The translations under genes were made by a program, and so were the position numbers. A model generated the notes under the pieces. That model did no database searches, had not been told where the DNA came from, and saw only the letters and a list, made by a program, of their open reading frames with translations. 64,000 nucleotides of DNA from Prochilodus magdalenae. Its lineage: Eukaryota > Chordata > Actinopteri > Characiformes > Prochilodontidae. Shown here one piece after another: positions 34,630-47,360 of the stretch (within the stretch, counting starts at the first letter, position 1; every line of letters begins with the position of its first letter). The stretch covers positions 465,001 to 529,000 of the forward strand of contig JAMWET010002899.1 in the NCBI GenBank assembly GCA_024036415.1, given 5' to 3'.

Positions 34630-35739
34630 CTCTACACCACACTAAGTTGTCATAAAGTAGATTATATTATTGCATCTGAATGGAGGAATGTCATAACAAA
34701 AAGATCAGACCAACCAGCCTCTGTATCATCCAGCATAGAGAATGAAATTTTTTTACCCAACAAATTAATGTCAACGGATAATCAGCCAATCATATTTTAG
34801 AAGCAGCTGTCCACTTATAACCATTGTTTGAAACTAGTAAAATTTCACACACTTATAGACTCTACACCGTTCTGATATTTGTTCTGTATCTTAAAAAACG
34901 TTTAGACTGTTTTAAAGTCTTATTTAATTATTATTGTTTTATTCTCCCTTAAAACTCTGAGGAGGAATGAATTGTAAGGTGTTGCTGCGCCCCCTGCTGG
35001 ACTAAACACGTCCGTGCGCTGTTTCTGGGTTGGAGACTGAGGATGAACATGTGGGGACAGACCATGTGGTGTTTCAGGCTGATTCAGAGCAGGAAGGTCA
35101 CCAGGACTGGAGCCGGGACGCACTGCGGTGTAAATCTGTTATGGGCTTTCTGATGTAGACAAATGGGTCCAATCAAATGTTTAAACTTTAGATACAGACT
35201 TTCCCAGTCAAGCCACAAAAGAAAAAGGGAGCTGTCTAATTTGTCTAACAATATTTTTTCGATATTTAAAATTAATATCAGGTGTGAAAATCTACTTCCC
35301 CTTAGCACTGTGTGACGCTGTGTATTAAAAAAGGTTTGCGGTATCATCAGTGGAGGTTACGTCTTTTATTGACCACCCGCCAAATCCTGCATCCCCTGGT
35401 TTTATTGGTTGATTTCAAGGACCCTGCGCGGCCCATCAGTGTTCAGGACACCTGACTGTTTGTTTATATGCCTGAATGAGAAACCCTTTTAAGTAAGATT
35501 TAACGGAATAAAACTTAACAGCACCATTGAAGCAGAGAGTGTGTGTGTGGTTTGCTGTATCAGTTAGCATGCTAACGTTTGACGAAATATCAAAAACCTC
35601 AGTTTTAAATTTTTGAAAGCGCTTATCTGGATCATACATTCAGTCATACCGTCACTGTGTTCACCGCAAACGAAATAACAACTCAGATAACGTTTAAAAC
35701 ACTTTATATTCGCACAGGGAACCTTGTTAGTTTGAGTCA
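34630..35739. other. Intergenic upstream of gfm1
   Basis: No exon or repeat family is recognised. One short ACCACCTGCTGG-like motif set and ordinary AT-rich sequence are present. Confidence 0.45.
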
Positions 35740-35871
35740 GGCGGACGGGACGGCTACCAAAATGGTCCTTAGGCTCCAGGCTGTGCGACAGGTCGCGCAC
35801 CACAGCGTCGTGACTTTCAGCCGGGGAAGTGAGCAGCTTCATCAGCAAACGTGCCGCTTCACGCTACTAAA
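35740..35871 (+). promoter_or_regulatory. gfm1: gfm1 promoter and 5'UTR region
   Basis: A CpG-rich stretch directly precedes the gfm1 start, with GGCGGACGGGACGG and CAGGTCGCGCACC. No TATA box is seen, which suits a housekeeping mitochondrial gene. CCAAAATGGTCC (about 35758-35769) resembles a YY1-type site. The start of transcription is not fixed. Confidence 0.45.
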
Positions 35872-38800
35872 ATGCGGCTCCTGGCAGCAGCGCGGACTCT
35901 GAGCCGAAGTAATCTGGCAAAACCGGCGAATGTAAGTTCGAGTCGTGTATGTGGTCTGTTTTGAACCGGTTGGGTGGCTGTAACCGGCTGCTCAGTTTAA
36001 GGTGGAACGGGAAATCCGAAAAAGATGTCAGCATCGGTTTCGTCTATGAGATGTGTTGGTTGGTTCCTTACGGTCTCCGGCACCTGTTGGGTTTGTGTTT
36101 TAGGTTGTGGTCAGCAGCTGCCGGACATGTTCCTCTGCAATCATCCCAAACGAGAGGATCCGCAACATCGGCATCTCGGCACACATCGATTCCGGGAAGA
36201 CCACCTTAACCGAGCGCGTGCTTTACTACACCGGCAGAATAGCAGAGATGCATGAAGTGAGTATCAGTGGGGCTTACTGTTACTGTAGACCTGCCAAACT
36301 GTCTGTTATGCCTTATTCTTAAAACAGATGTTTCTTCAGATGTTTTGGTTATTTATTTATTTATTTATTGGTTCTGGGCTTTGGTTCTGTTTAGAACCAT
36401 GAGATGTGTACATAGAACCATTTGTATGCTTAGGTGGTTCTTTGCATGGTGAAATGCTTCTTCAGATTTATGTGTTCAGACAATGTGTTATTGAACAGAC
36501 AGAATGATCTTTGAGTGTTAATGAGTCTATAGACTGTGGAACCTTTGTGTTTACTAAAGAACCCTTGAAGAATCAAGGGTTCATCACTCTCCTTTGCTGG
36601 GCAATCTGATGAGGTCTTCTGTCAAAGTGTGCTTTTCTGGGCATATCATAGACATCAGTATTTAAAGAATGCTGACCAGCTACATACACCTACCAGCTGT
36701 AACGTTAAAACCACCTCTTTGTATTGACGCTCACTGTCCATTTTATCAGCTGCACTGACCATATAGGAGACTGTAGTCCTTCTGCTTCTCTGTAGACCTA
36801 CTTGCCCCCTGTCACCCTGTTCTTCAATGGTGAGCAGCACTGCTGTGTCTGATCCACTTGTACCAGCACAACACACACTAACACCCATAACCACAGCCTC
36901 AGTGTCACTGCAGTGCTGAGAATGATCCACCACCCACATAATACCTGCTCTGTGGAGGTCCTGGCCATTGAAGAACAGGGTAACACAGTGGGCATCCCTG
37001 TTAAAACCAGGAACAACAACCATGGAACCAAATGCCCTTTTCTGTAGGGAGCCTAGTATTGAATATTCTTCTGGGTGTTTGTCCTTCTGAGGTTTAGTTA
37101 TAATGTACTGTATATGTGGTTATATTTACCAACCATAGTACTAGTTAATTTTGATCACTTTTGATCATTTTGCAACCTCCATTTTTGTTACTGTGTCTAT
37201 ATAACTGAGATATGTAAATAAGTTCTGCTCTAATTGGCCATTCTGCATTGTCCCTTATTTGAAGAGAATTCCAGGCCTGACTTTCTTATACCTTAAGCGT
37301 GAGTGAGTGGGGCTATATTGCTCCATGCAGCTGGATATATTGTTTTTTCTGACATCATTAAAACTGTGAATCCAGGGCTGTTTATGCATTTTAGGTTCCA
37401 CATACATTTACACTTAAGGCATTTAGCAGACGCTCTTATCCAGAGCGACTTACAATCATGCTTAGTGTTCCATCGGATAATATTCCAGCTAGTACAGGAA
37501 GGTTAGAGCCTAAAACTCCCCACGAGCTCAGACACTGCCCGAACAAGGGCCAGTGCTGATACCTAGAGATTAATACACAAGCATCTACAGGGGTTGGACA
37601 ATGAAACTGAAACACCTGTCATTTTAGTGTGGGAGGTCTCATGGCTAAATTGGACCAGCCTGGTGGCCAATCTTCATTAATTGCACATTGCACCAGTAAG
37701 AGCAGAGTGTGAAGGTTCAGTTAGCAGGTAAGAGCACAGTTCTGCTCAGAATACTGCAATGCACACAACATTATGGGTGACATACCAGAGTTCAAAAGAG
37801 GACAGAGTGTTGGTGCACGTCTTGCTGGCGCATCTGTGACCAAGACAGCAAGTCTTTGTGATGTATCAAGAACCACGGTATCCAGGGTAATGTCAGCATA
37901 CCACCAAGAAGGACGAACCTCCACCAGCATCACGTAGTGACCTGGCCACTATCCTGCAAGAAGAATGGCTTAAACTCCCTCTGACCACTGTGCAGGACGC
38001 AGTATATGTCATTCCCAAGACGAACTGACACTGTATTGGCCGCAAAAGGAGGCCCTACACCATACTAATAAATGATTGTGGTCTAAAACCAGGTGTTTCA
38101 GTTTCATTGTCCAACCCCTGTATAAAGCAAAAAGTGCATTACCTGGCAACCCAACTCACCGCCCATACCTATAGTGGAGAAAGGTCATTATAAGTGCAAC
38201 ACAAGTACATCCACATATAACTTCTATGAGCTCACTCACTTCAGTGCATTACGAAGAGATGGGTCTTCAGTCTGCGTTTGAAGACCGCAAGAGACTCCAC
38301 TGTTTTCGGTGGTCAATGCTGCCTATTGAAACTTTAAGAAAGTCCTTTGCTCTACTTTAATTTCCTATTTAGGGAACAAAGCTCAGTTTTTCCGTTTGTA
38401 GGTACATTTAAGGACACTTTTTTTTCCCCTGCATTTGTCCACACTCTTTAGGTAAGGGGCAAGGACGGAGTCGGGGCCGTCATGGACTCTATGGAGCTAG
38501 AGAGGCAAAGAGGAATCACCATCCAGTCAGCTGCCACCTACACAATATGGAAACAGCACAATATCAACATCATTGACACACCAGGTAGGGAGACACTGGG
38601 TGACCAGACAGAGGATGCGGTTGTAGATGTTGGTGGGTATTCTGTGCGGCTCTAACTCCTATTTGTCCTCTCGTTAGGTCATGTGGACTTTACCATCGAG
38701 GTGGAAAGGTCTTTGCGGGTTCTGGATGGGGCCATACTGGTCCTGTGTGCAGTCGGAGGGGTGCAGTGTCAAACGATGACCGTCAACAGGCAAATGAAGC

Positions 38801-41800
38801 GCTATAGCGTGCCTCACCTCACCTTTATCAACAAGCTAGACCGCACAGGAGCGAATCCCTACCGAGCGCTGCAGCAGCTGAGGTGAGCGGTAATGCAGCA
38901 TAAGGCCAGAGACTTGCTTCACTGCACATGAACAAGGGAGCATGAATTATCAGAGATTTTAAACGAGGCATGATACTGGTGGCAAGCCAGATCAGAGGTT
39001 CCATTTATAAAGGTGTTCACGAAGTCACGGGGAATACATCGTAGAAGCCATTACCACCCACATTGGACAGCGCAGTGGCCCCCCACAGGCGTTAAATCAT
39101 TGTGACCGAAGAACTACCTAAACAAGTCACTGGTGCATGCTACGTTGCGCTGCTTGTTGACCACTTGCAGCCCTTCGTGAATTTCATGTACCCCCACAAT
39201 GATGGGATGTTCCAAAATATGCAAAATATCCAAAATTGATACGAGAGTTCAGACGAATGGAGTGGCTGGCACGACTGTGCGACATGAGCCAGATCGAGGC
39301 ATTCTACTTTCATGCCTCATTCGTAATGCCCCTTCAATCAATTTACCTACTGCTAACTGACTTCTGGACAGTGAGTGTAGACACACGGAAGCCGTGAGCC
39401 TCTATGTATGAAACATGGGCAGTCAGTATAGCATCGATGTGCACGTTGTTCAGTATGGACTGTCTTGGGTGGCCTACTGGCTAAGCTGAGCTATGATAAA
39501 CAGCTTCTCATTTTCTCTTTCAGGACGAAGCTAAATCATAACACAGCATTTGTCAACATCCCTATCGGGCTCGAGGGCAACCTGCGAGGTATCGTTGACC
39601 TCGTTGCGGAGCGCAGCATCTATTTCGACGGTCCTTGTGGGTAAGGACACTACAGATACATACGCTTAAACTGCAATAATAAGGACAGTCAGTGATAAAG
39701 TCTCCTTGAATCCATTGAATACATTAGTAACCAAGAAATTGGTTTATTTGAAAGATAATCAAGGATCCAGAGTTTTAAAATAGCCAGGCCCTTAAAAGGT
39801 CAACTTAACTGGATAATCACAAACCATGCACAGCCTTTCAGATTCTTCTACTTTAGTGGAGGAGGATCAATGAAGATTTCATTAACAAACACATTATAAA
39901 AAACAAAATGCGGTTGTGCGGTGGATCCAATCACGGCATTGGAACATTTGACATTGTTCTTTTAACAAAGTATAATCACAACAAGCCTATAAAGTTCAGC
40001 ATCGTAATCTTTAGCCTTAATCTTGCGACCTCTTACTGTCCCGGTGTCCGTCTCCATCACTGTCCCTTCTCATCGCTCTTTCCCTCTCTCAGTCAGGACA
40101 TCAGTTTTGATGAGATCCCTGCTGAGATGCGAACAGAAGCGGCCGAGCGTAGGCAGGAGCTGGTGGAGTGTGTGGCCAATGCCGATGAGACGCTGGGGGA
40201 GATGTTTCTGGAAGAGAGAGTTCCCACTGTGGACGACCTAAAGGTCTGCTGTCCTCATGTGCAGTAGCTAGTCTATTAGCAATAATAATCTATTTAAAAA
40301 GTATATCTAGTACAGTGTTATTATTTTTGGGTCATTGTTTGCTCCTCTGGTGACAGGCGGCTATACGCAGGACAACCATCCAGCGCTCCTTCTCACCAGT
40401 GCTGGTGGGGAGCGCTCTGAAGAACAAAGGAGTTCAGCCTCTGCTGGATGCCGTGCTGGAGTACCTGCCCAACCCCTGTGAAGTCAACAACTATGCCATC
40501 CTGAATGAAGAGTGAGTCCTGAAGCTTTCTCACCATCCTGAATACGCATACGCACCGCATTGTGGACAGCGATGATGTAACGTGCTCAGAGGAACTCATA
40601 TAAACAGCGTGTTAGCATATTGACCGTAGACTCATGTGTTTCTGCCCCAGAGTGTCCCAGTATGTTGGTTATTGCGTTTCTATGGAAAATCAGCAAATAA
40701 TACACATCATATTCTGCCATAACTGACAACTGCATCCACTTTTAAAGCTTATATGCTCTTTTCTTTCATGTGTTCAGGGAGTCCAGTAACAGCAACAAGG
40801 TTCTGATGGATCCCACAAGAGATGCCACAAAGCCGTATGTGGGTTTGGCCTTTAAGCTGGAGGTACGGACAGTGTAATCCCACGAGTGGGGGAAAAGTTA
40901 ACTTGTGTATGTTAATCTCTGTTGCTGTTGTCGTTACAGACCTGTATAGATGTTCATGTAGCACCAGAGGCTGCTTTAGGTTGATGTCTGCTTTTAGATA
41001 ATTGGTTGTCTTGTAACGTCTTCTGATCCTCGTGTCTATCCAAGGCTGGACGCTTTGGTCAGCTGACCTACGTGCGCGTGTACCAGGGCTGTCTGAAGAA
41101 GGGGGAGTACATTTACAACACCCGCACGGGCAAGAGGGTGCGCGTCCAGAGGCTGGTCCGCCTCCACGCAGACCAAATGGAGGTGAGACAGAATGTGTAT
41201 ATTATTTGTCCTTGTGTATTTTAGGGATGGATTGCTGGATTGATTGATTGATTGATTGATAACAAACTTCTGACTTCCTTTTGATCTGCTCAAATCCGTG
41301 TGAGAGTGTCTGGTTGTGTTTCCTTTAGCATGTCATGCTAACCATGCCTCTTGGTGTGTCCCCTGTGTACTCTCAGGATGTGGAGGAGGTGTATGCTGGT
41401 GATATCTGTGCCTTGTTTGGAATTGACTGTGCCAGCGGAGACACCTTCACAGCTCGCACAAGCTCCAACCTCTCTATGGTAAATGCAGTGGCATACATCA
41501 CTGTACGTTCAGAGGAAGAATGTAGACGGGTTCATCCGGTTGGTCTTGGAGCCTCATTTTCTAATAGAGTGACTTGGAGCAGGATGGCCTGCTGTCTGTC
41601 CGAATGACTCTAGTTTAGACTGTAGCAGCCCGTGTGTAATCAGGGGGAGACCGTTGGCGTGTATTACCCTGGTCTCAATTTACACTGACTTGCTGATGAG
41701 CGGTACTTTGACTGCAGTGTCTTGCTTATGACATTTAAAGGTCTTAATGGCCTCGTTTCTGCATACCTTGCTGTTAAAGAGTTATCAGCCTCTCTAAGCT

Positions 41801-44800
41801 GAGGCAGGCTTAACTGCAGTCCTCTAAACTCTGGAATGACATTGCAGAAAATGTTATGAGAGATAGAATGAGGTATTAGAGAAGGGAGAAAAAAGAGATC
41901 AGGGAAAAGGGATGAAAAAAGACGGATCTATAGGAGGAAAAGAGGACATGGGGGAGAATAGTTAGAGGAAAATGAGACAGAAGGCAATTCCTGGAATATT
42001 TTACAGCTCAGTTAGTCATTTTCTAAACTCTAAAATTAGATTCTGTAAAAGATTAGGCTCTGTGTGATTTGAATGTGCTTGTGGTAAAGTATTATTGTTA
42101 TTATTATAATTATAATTATTATTATTATGTTCAACAGGAGTCCATCCATGTCCCTGACCCAGTCATCTCCATGGCTATTAAACCATCCAACAAAGTAGGT
42201 GTTGCATTCAGACACATAAGACTGATATCAATTGGTGAAACCTACAATGTGCCGAAAGTGACCAGATATCCTTCTAATCTTTTGGTCTCTTTAGAACGAC
42301 ACAGACAAGTTCTCCAAAGGCATCAGCCGCTTCACCAGAGAGGATCCTACTTTCAGGGTTTACTTTGACACAGAGAGCAAAGAGACCATAATCTCAGGGA
42401 TGGGGGAGCTACATCTGGAGATCTACTCTCAGGTATAGCATCACAGCTGCTAATGGACCTCGTCATGCTCCTTACAGCAGATTGAGGCCAAGCCATTTGT
42501 GCTAATGTCCTAAGAGGTGTGTGTCTGTGTTTTTGTAGAGAATGGAAAGGGAGTACAACTGTCCGTGTGTGATGGGCAAGCCTAAAGTGGCCTTCAGGGA
42601 GACGGTGACCAGCCCTGTGCCGTGAGTGCTGTGCTCTCTTTATTAGAGTATAAACTCAAATGCCTTTTTTATCCTACCAGACTGTGCCTGTGTTCTGATG
42701 TCAGCTGTCCTGTGGTGTTTAAAATGATAGTGCAGTGCTTCCCCTGGTGTAGCCAAAGGAGTTGGCTTCATGCACTAGTGTTTGCACAGTGTACATATGA
42801 CTCTTCTTGCATCAAATGTTGCATTAGACTGGCCTAGGGCCCTTCCATTAGGAACTAGATAGAAGGATGCTAACTTTGAGAACTTTACCTAAGGCATCAC
42901 AGTGTTATGAAGGATAGTGGTATATGTGGTTGGTGTAGCTCAGCGGATAACACCACTGCCTGCCAGAGAGCCACCACCACATGTGGGAGACTGGGGTTCG
43001 AATCCCAGTCTGGGTGACTATGCTGTGCTACACCAATAAGAGTCCTTGGGCAAGACTCCTAACACTACATTGGCCTACCTGTAATATGATTAACCTTGTA
43101 AGTCGCTCTGGATAAGAGCGTCAGCTAAATTACATAAATGTCAATGTCAATGATAGAAAGAGGTCATAAGATAACAACCCCAGCTGAAGAATCCACATGG
43201 AGGCACACTGCAAGCATTATCATTATCAGTGATTAGTTAATGACGGCTTAGTTAATGAGAATTAGGTGTAACTGATGTGTATCTCTTTGGTTCAGATATG
43301 TTCAGTAACTGTTCTTCATTTATGGAGAGACTAGAGATGAGACTAGTGCACCTAACTCGTGTTCAGGAAGCTGCGCTCACCTTGAGTCGTTTGCAGATTT
43401 GTTTAAGTTGGTTATAAATATGCCTGAGTGATATTCTGCTTTGTGACTTGTAGATTTGATTTCACACACAAGAAGCAGTCTGGTGGGTCGGGTCAGTACG
43501 GTAAAGTGGTGGGAGTCTTGGAACCCTTGGATCCAGAAAGTTACACCAAAGTTGAATTTGAAGACCGGACCATCGGCACAAACGTGCCCAAACAGTTTGT
43601 GCCAGCTGTCGAGAAGGTAAGTCCCAGTTTCTGCAGATTTCGTTGCACAACACGAAGATGAAGGGCTTTGGCCCTGTTTTCAGTTCATAGGTTGATTTCA
43701 AGCTAGTTAGATGTAGAGTACAAAGTTAATTTCAGAAAGCCTGCAAAACACAGAGCCCCAGAAAATGAGGTGGCCTAGCTAGACGCTTCTCACTGTCTCT
43801 TTGAATGACACAGGCTAATACTATGTTCGCCTCAGAGGTCTACTGCAAACCTTAGGAAGCAAGCTTTGGAAGCCGGACATGTCTTGACTGGTCAGCTACA
43901 TGTAGGGTAGTGTGAAAATTGTGGAAAAGGGGGATCCATTCCTTTAAAAGGTTTTAGATTTTCTTCTGTCTTATAAGACGCGTCATTCTGCTGAGATCCT
44001 CTTAGTCTTTTAAATACCCTTTAGCTGTTGTATTCCCCAGAGCAGTGTCCCCCCCAAGTCTGAAAATATGAGATAACAGTGGAACAGAGTGTGATGAGGC
44101 TCTATGCACTGCTTTTGGGATGAGATAAAGTGATCTGATTTATAATGTAAATAATACTTTTATAATTTCTAATAATAATTGTCTTTTTAAAGATGTATTA
44201 ATAACACAGGTGTAGGTGTGTGTGTGGAGAAGAACAGGAGAGGCTTTCTGGTTTTTGAACTTGAATGAAAAGCTTTGGTTGTGGATCAAACATGTGACTG
44301 TGGAGTTTATCATTGAGATCCTGTGCACTACAGTATATTCAGGAAAGTACTGTAGGTCTTTGTTCTGCTAGTATAAATTTAATTTTCTCCCTCCCTCACT
44401 CCTTCTCTGAGCCACTTATCCTCCTCCTGGTTGCTCCGGGTCAGGGGGCCAGGTGCTGGAGCCATCTCTCATTGGGCAAACGGCAGGAGACACTCGTCAG
44501 AAGTCCATTACAATAAAATGCCTTGTAAACTTTCTGTATAGGGTTACTTACACGTATCCAAACCTGGCTGTGGGAATATTTGAAACTGGCCAAACGTCCT
44601 CCCATAATAAAGCAGGACGAGTAGAAGTTGCCAAATGCCTTTAAAGCAAGACTGTATCCTCTGAGAACTCCCCTCTGTGGGTGGGTATCTGGGGTTTTCT
44701 GCATATCGTCTTATGCTACAGAGCCTCAGTAGACTGTACAAAGGGCCAGATTATGGCAGATACACCGAGGGTCTGGTAGGATCTGATCATGGCTGACAGT

Positions 44801-46699
44801 CAAAGCCTTTAAATCCACTTGTCTTGCTGATTGGGGGGTCCGCGCTGTGTTATGAGCTATAGGATCTGACTTCGTTGTCCCCTTTGAAAATGCTGAGGGA
44901 AAGTGAAGGTATGAACAAACCCATGTCCCTAAGCTGTCCTCTTTTGTTCTCCTGCTCATTCTGGGCCCCACCCACTTTTTGTTCCCTCTGCAGGGTTTCA
45001 GGGAGGCCTGTGAGAAAGGACCTCTAACAGGCCATAAGATATCTGGTATACGTTTCGTCTTGGAGGATGGTGCCAATCACATGGTGGATTCCAACGAGAT
45101 ATCCTTCATCCGAGCAGGAGAGGGCGCTATGAAACAAGGTTAGCATATGTGGCTCTGGGGTACATTTTTAAACATATCAGTACAGGCTACTGTGTGGGCA
45201 CTCTTGGTCACATAGAAATCAACATCTCCTCTACAGAGGACATCCTTCTGCTCATCTGTATGCTTAGTTACTGCTTATTTACTGAACTGGACATTGATAA
45301 AACATCTGAGCATGGCCTGTCCAAAAGTTATTGTATATTTTATAGACAGAAAAATGCATATTTAAATTTATTTACTGCATTATGTATATGTATCAGACAA
45401 CGCCATGTGTCATCTTCAAGATGGTGCTGATCTAGAATCAGTATTCCATGAGGGTGATGCTCTAGGCTTTGTTTCCTGTGGGTTCCCTGGGTTCTGTAGA
45501 CATCATTTGTGATGAGACATCCTTTTTTTTTTTTTTATACTGCACTGTACAGAGTAACCATAGCAACTGCTGAGTGGCTTAATGACCATTAAATACAAGA
45601 CACCAGTATTGTCTCTCAGAACTCAGAAGTAATTTGCTGTGATGTTTCTGCAGAGCACTCAGGGTTTCTTATTCTCTCTAAACAGCTATGGAGAATGCCA
45701 ACGCTGTCATATTGGAACCGATCATGTCCGTGGAAATAGTCGCTCCCAATGAATTCCAGGGGACTGTCATCGCAGGGGTCAACCGTCGGCATGGTGTCAT
45801 CACAGGCCAGGATGGTGCAGAGGGCTACTTCACACTATATGCTGATGTAAGTTCATGGCTAATAATACCAAGATGGTTAGAATGGGACAAATAATAAGTC
45901 AGGAAAAATTATAATAATTGTCTGATCTGTCTATCTGTCCTCCAGATTCCTCTCAATGACATGTTTGGGTATTCTACAGAGCTGCGCTCCTGTACTGAGG
46001 TAAGGCAACCATACTGAACACATCTACAGGTGTAGGGGACCAGTAAGCAGGGAGATTTAAAGGAGCAATGTGTAAAATTTTTGTAGATTAAAACTTTAAA
46101 AAATTAACTTAAATTATCAATAGAATTTGATGAACTAACCGGCTAGTTCTGTCCTGTTCCGGTTCTTTGTTCCCGGAAAGATCATTTAGGGCCAGCTAGA
46201 TAATTACAGGAAGAGTAAATAACCTGATGGCTGAAGCATGTGGCAAGCAACCACCGGCTCCTGCTCTCAGTAGCAAAAAAATGTGGTGTTAATAACAAAA
46301 TAACAGCAGCATTGCTTTCCACCACTGGAGACACTCTTGGCAGGAACATAAGGGATGAACTTTACAGCTTATACATGTTAGGTCATCTTACCAATTGCTC
46401 CTTTAAGCTACATTCTGTATTACAAGGTCTTATTATATATGAGTATACATCGGGGAGGGGGGCTAGGGAGGTATGATTGATGGTATGACTGATTCTCCTG
46501 ACACAGCTGTGAAGTGTAACTTCATGTTGGATGTGTACTGATGCATGTGTGTGTATCTGTGCTATAGGGAAAAGGAGAGTACACTATGGAGTACAGCAGG
46601 TATCAGCCCTGCCTGCCGTCTGTACAAGAGGAACTCATTAATAAATACCTGGAGGCCACAGGTCAACTTCCTGCAAAGAAGGGCAAATGGAAGAACTGA
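35872..46699 (+). CDS. gfm1: gfm1, mitochondrial elongation factor G1, complete
   Basis: Eighteen coding exons: 35872-35931, 36104-36256, 38452-38584, 38678-38882, 39524-39640, 40093-40243, 40357-40511, 40778-40862, 41045-41182, 41377-41478, 42138-42194, 42295-42432, 42539-42621, 43454-43616, 44994-45138, 45686-45846, 45946-45999 and 46568-46699. They give 743 aa (human 751), with every junction GT-AG and in phase. EF-G1 is the GTPase that moves tRNA and mRNA through the mitochondrial ribosome. An Arg-rich, acid-free N-terminus ([17 protein letters not shown]) fits a matrix-targeting signal. GTPase motifs: G1 AHIDSGKTT (46-54), G2 RGIT (91-94), G3 DTPGH (113-117), G4 NKLD (167-170), G5 SAL (292-294). 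Later domains include the conserved [17 protein letters not shown] and [11 protein letters not shown]. Introns hold a SINE, a nested Tc1 copy and other repeats. No break was found. Confidence 0.97.
35990..36025. repeat. Hairpin-family fragment in gfm1 intron 1
   Basis: CAGTTTAAGGTGGAACGGGA matches the arm of the mlf1 intron hairpins. Only one arm is present. Intron 1 is just 172 bp long (35932-36103). Confidence 0.6.
36340..36600. repeat. GGTTCT/AGAACC palindromic repeat in gfm1 intron 2
   Basis: A series of GGTTCT and AGAACC words with mirrored arrangement, similar to 14000-14165 and 62515-62700. Confidence 0.5.
36690..37030. repeat. Fish interspersed repeat, right arm type
   Basis: It includes GTGTCTGATCCACTTGTACC, CAGTGCTGAGAATGATCCAC and CCACCCACATAATACCTGC. 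It is homologous to pieces at 15195-15480, 16160-16330 and 48930-48965. Confidence 0.65.
37395..38310 (-). repeat. Retroelement-type repeat interrupted by a Tc1 copy
   Basis: Read on the minus strand, it ends with the fish SINE/LINE tail GTAAGTCGCTCTGGATAAG-like (here as GCAGACGCTCTTATCCAGAG on plus). Its other part (38121-38310) includes GAGATGGGTCTTCAGTCTGC and GAAGACCGCAAGAGACTC. The Tc1-like copy at 37588-38120 splits it, so the Tc1 insertion is younger. Confidence 0.65.
37588..38120 (+). mobile_element. Internally deleted Tc1-like element, copy
   Basis: 533 bp has TA on both sides (37586-37587, 38121-38122), the same TIRs and the same internal junction as 25572-26102. The N-terminal helix-turn-helix remnant joins directly to the C-terminal [15 protein letters not shown] piece. 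It lies in gfm1 intron 2, nested in another repeat. Confidence 0.9.
38940..39380 (+). mobile_element. Possible very degenerate Tc1/mariner remnant
   Basis: Frames read [13 protein letters not shown] and later [16 protein letters not shown] and [14 protein letters not shown] pieces that recall Tc1/mariner transposases. No TIRs were identified and no frame is intact. It lies in gfm1 intron 4. Confidence 0.35.
42927..43140 (+). repeat. tRNA-derived SINE, copy 1
   Basis: A tRNA-like head has an A-box (TGGTGTAGCTCAGCGG) and a B-box (GGTTCGAATCC at 42995-43005). A body follows (GTGCTACACCAATAAGAGTC), then the fish tail TAAGTCGCTCTGGATAAGAG and GCTAAAT. It lies in the gfm1 intron at 42622-43453. 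Confidence 0.9.
44640..44990 (+). repeat. Interspersed repeat reaching the gfm1 exon 15 acceptor
   Basis: Shares ACAGAGCCTCAGTAGACTGT, GGTAGGATCTGATCATG and later TTTTGTTCTC-CTCATTCTG-type blocks with 49436-49740 and 56945-57310. This copy runs into the pyrimidine tract and CAG that precede exon 15 at 44994. Confidence 0.65.
46057..46406. repeat. TTAA-bounded inverted-repeat element
   Basis: The left end TTAAAGGAGCAATGTGTAA and right end CCAATTGCTCCTTTAA match in inverse, about 350 bp in all. No coding. It lies in the last gfm1 intron. Related elements are at 54145-54515 and 12576-13435. Confidence 0.7.
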
Positions 46700-46871
46700 G
46701 CAACCACAAATACACGACACATACCTTTAAAGAAATGGTCATTTAAGTAATTTATGTATATTTTTAACCCCTCGCTGCTCTCTTGCGAAGTTCAGTGTAA
46801 GCTCAGAGGACCGCTTTGAGCATGTACAGATGGTTTTGTACTATGTACAGCATATACGTTTCTGAATCATA

Positions 46872-46877
46872 ATTAAA
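46872..46877 (+). terminator. gfm1: gfm1 poly(A) signal candidate
   Basis: ATTAAA lies about 170 bp after the gfm1 stop and is followed by GT/T-rich sequence (GGTCAGTGATCTGGAGTTTC). Confidence 0.5.
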
Positions 46878-46879
46878 TG

Positions 46880-47149
46880 GTCAGTGATCTGGAGTTTCTG
46901 AGTTCTTTAAATTCATTTTTAGACAAATACATTTTTTGGGTCTTGCTTAGTCTCGGCTCTCGGGGACGAAGAAAAAGGAATGCACACGTCTCGGATTAAG
47001 AGCATTTGTTGTCATCATGACTAAATAATATACAGTCAAATCTTTATGCTAAAATGCCTTTGTTGGTGCTGTTGAGTATGATTATATCATAGTGGTAATA
47101 TGAAAATGCTAATTTTGTAATTTCAGATAAAATTTAAATTATGCTCAGT

Positions 47150-47180
<31 letters not shown>

Positions 47181-47360
47181 CCTACAAGTTGTTAAGTCAG
47201 AATGGTTCTAGCTGGTGGGACTGGAGTTTAACACCTCTCAAATCTCCCTCACACAGAGTTATTACAGGAAATGGTTCTCCTGCCCTAAGGCTGAGACATC
47301 TTTTATGAGTGGCTTGAAGTCTGGTCAGTTAGCCTTCGCACCTCCCTCACTTCTATGGAT
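46880..47360. other. Intergenic with poly-A run
   Basis: It holds a run of about 27 A at 47154-47180. No retroelement body is recognised in front of it and no gene is seen. Confidence 0.5.

Noticed and set aside
42927..43005. Possible tRNA gene with A and B boxes
   Set aside because: It continues into a SINE body and tail and has a second copy at 48415, so it is a retroposon head rather than a functional tRNA gene.
36257..44993. A latexin gene nested in gfm1 introns as in mammals
   Set aside because: I looked for latexin-like exons on the minus strand in these introns and saw none. Only repeats and a SINE are present.
46240..46476. 78-codon frame in the last gfm1 intron
   Set aside because: It falls inside the TTAA-bounded repeat and has no family resemblance.
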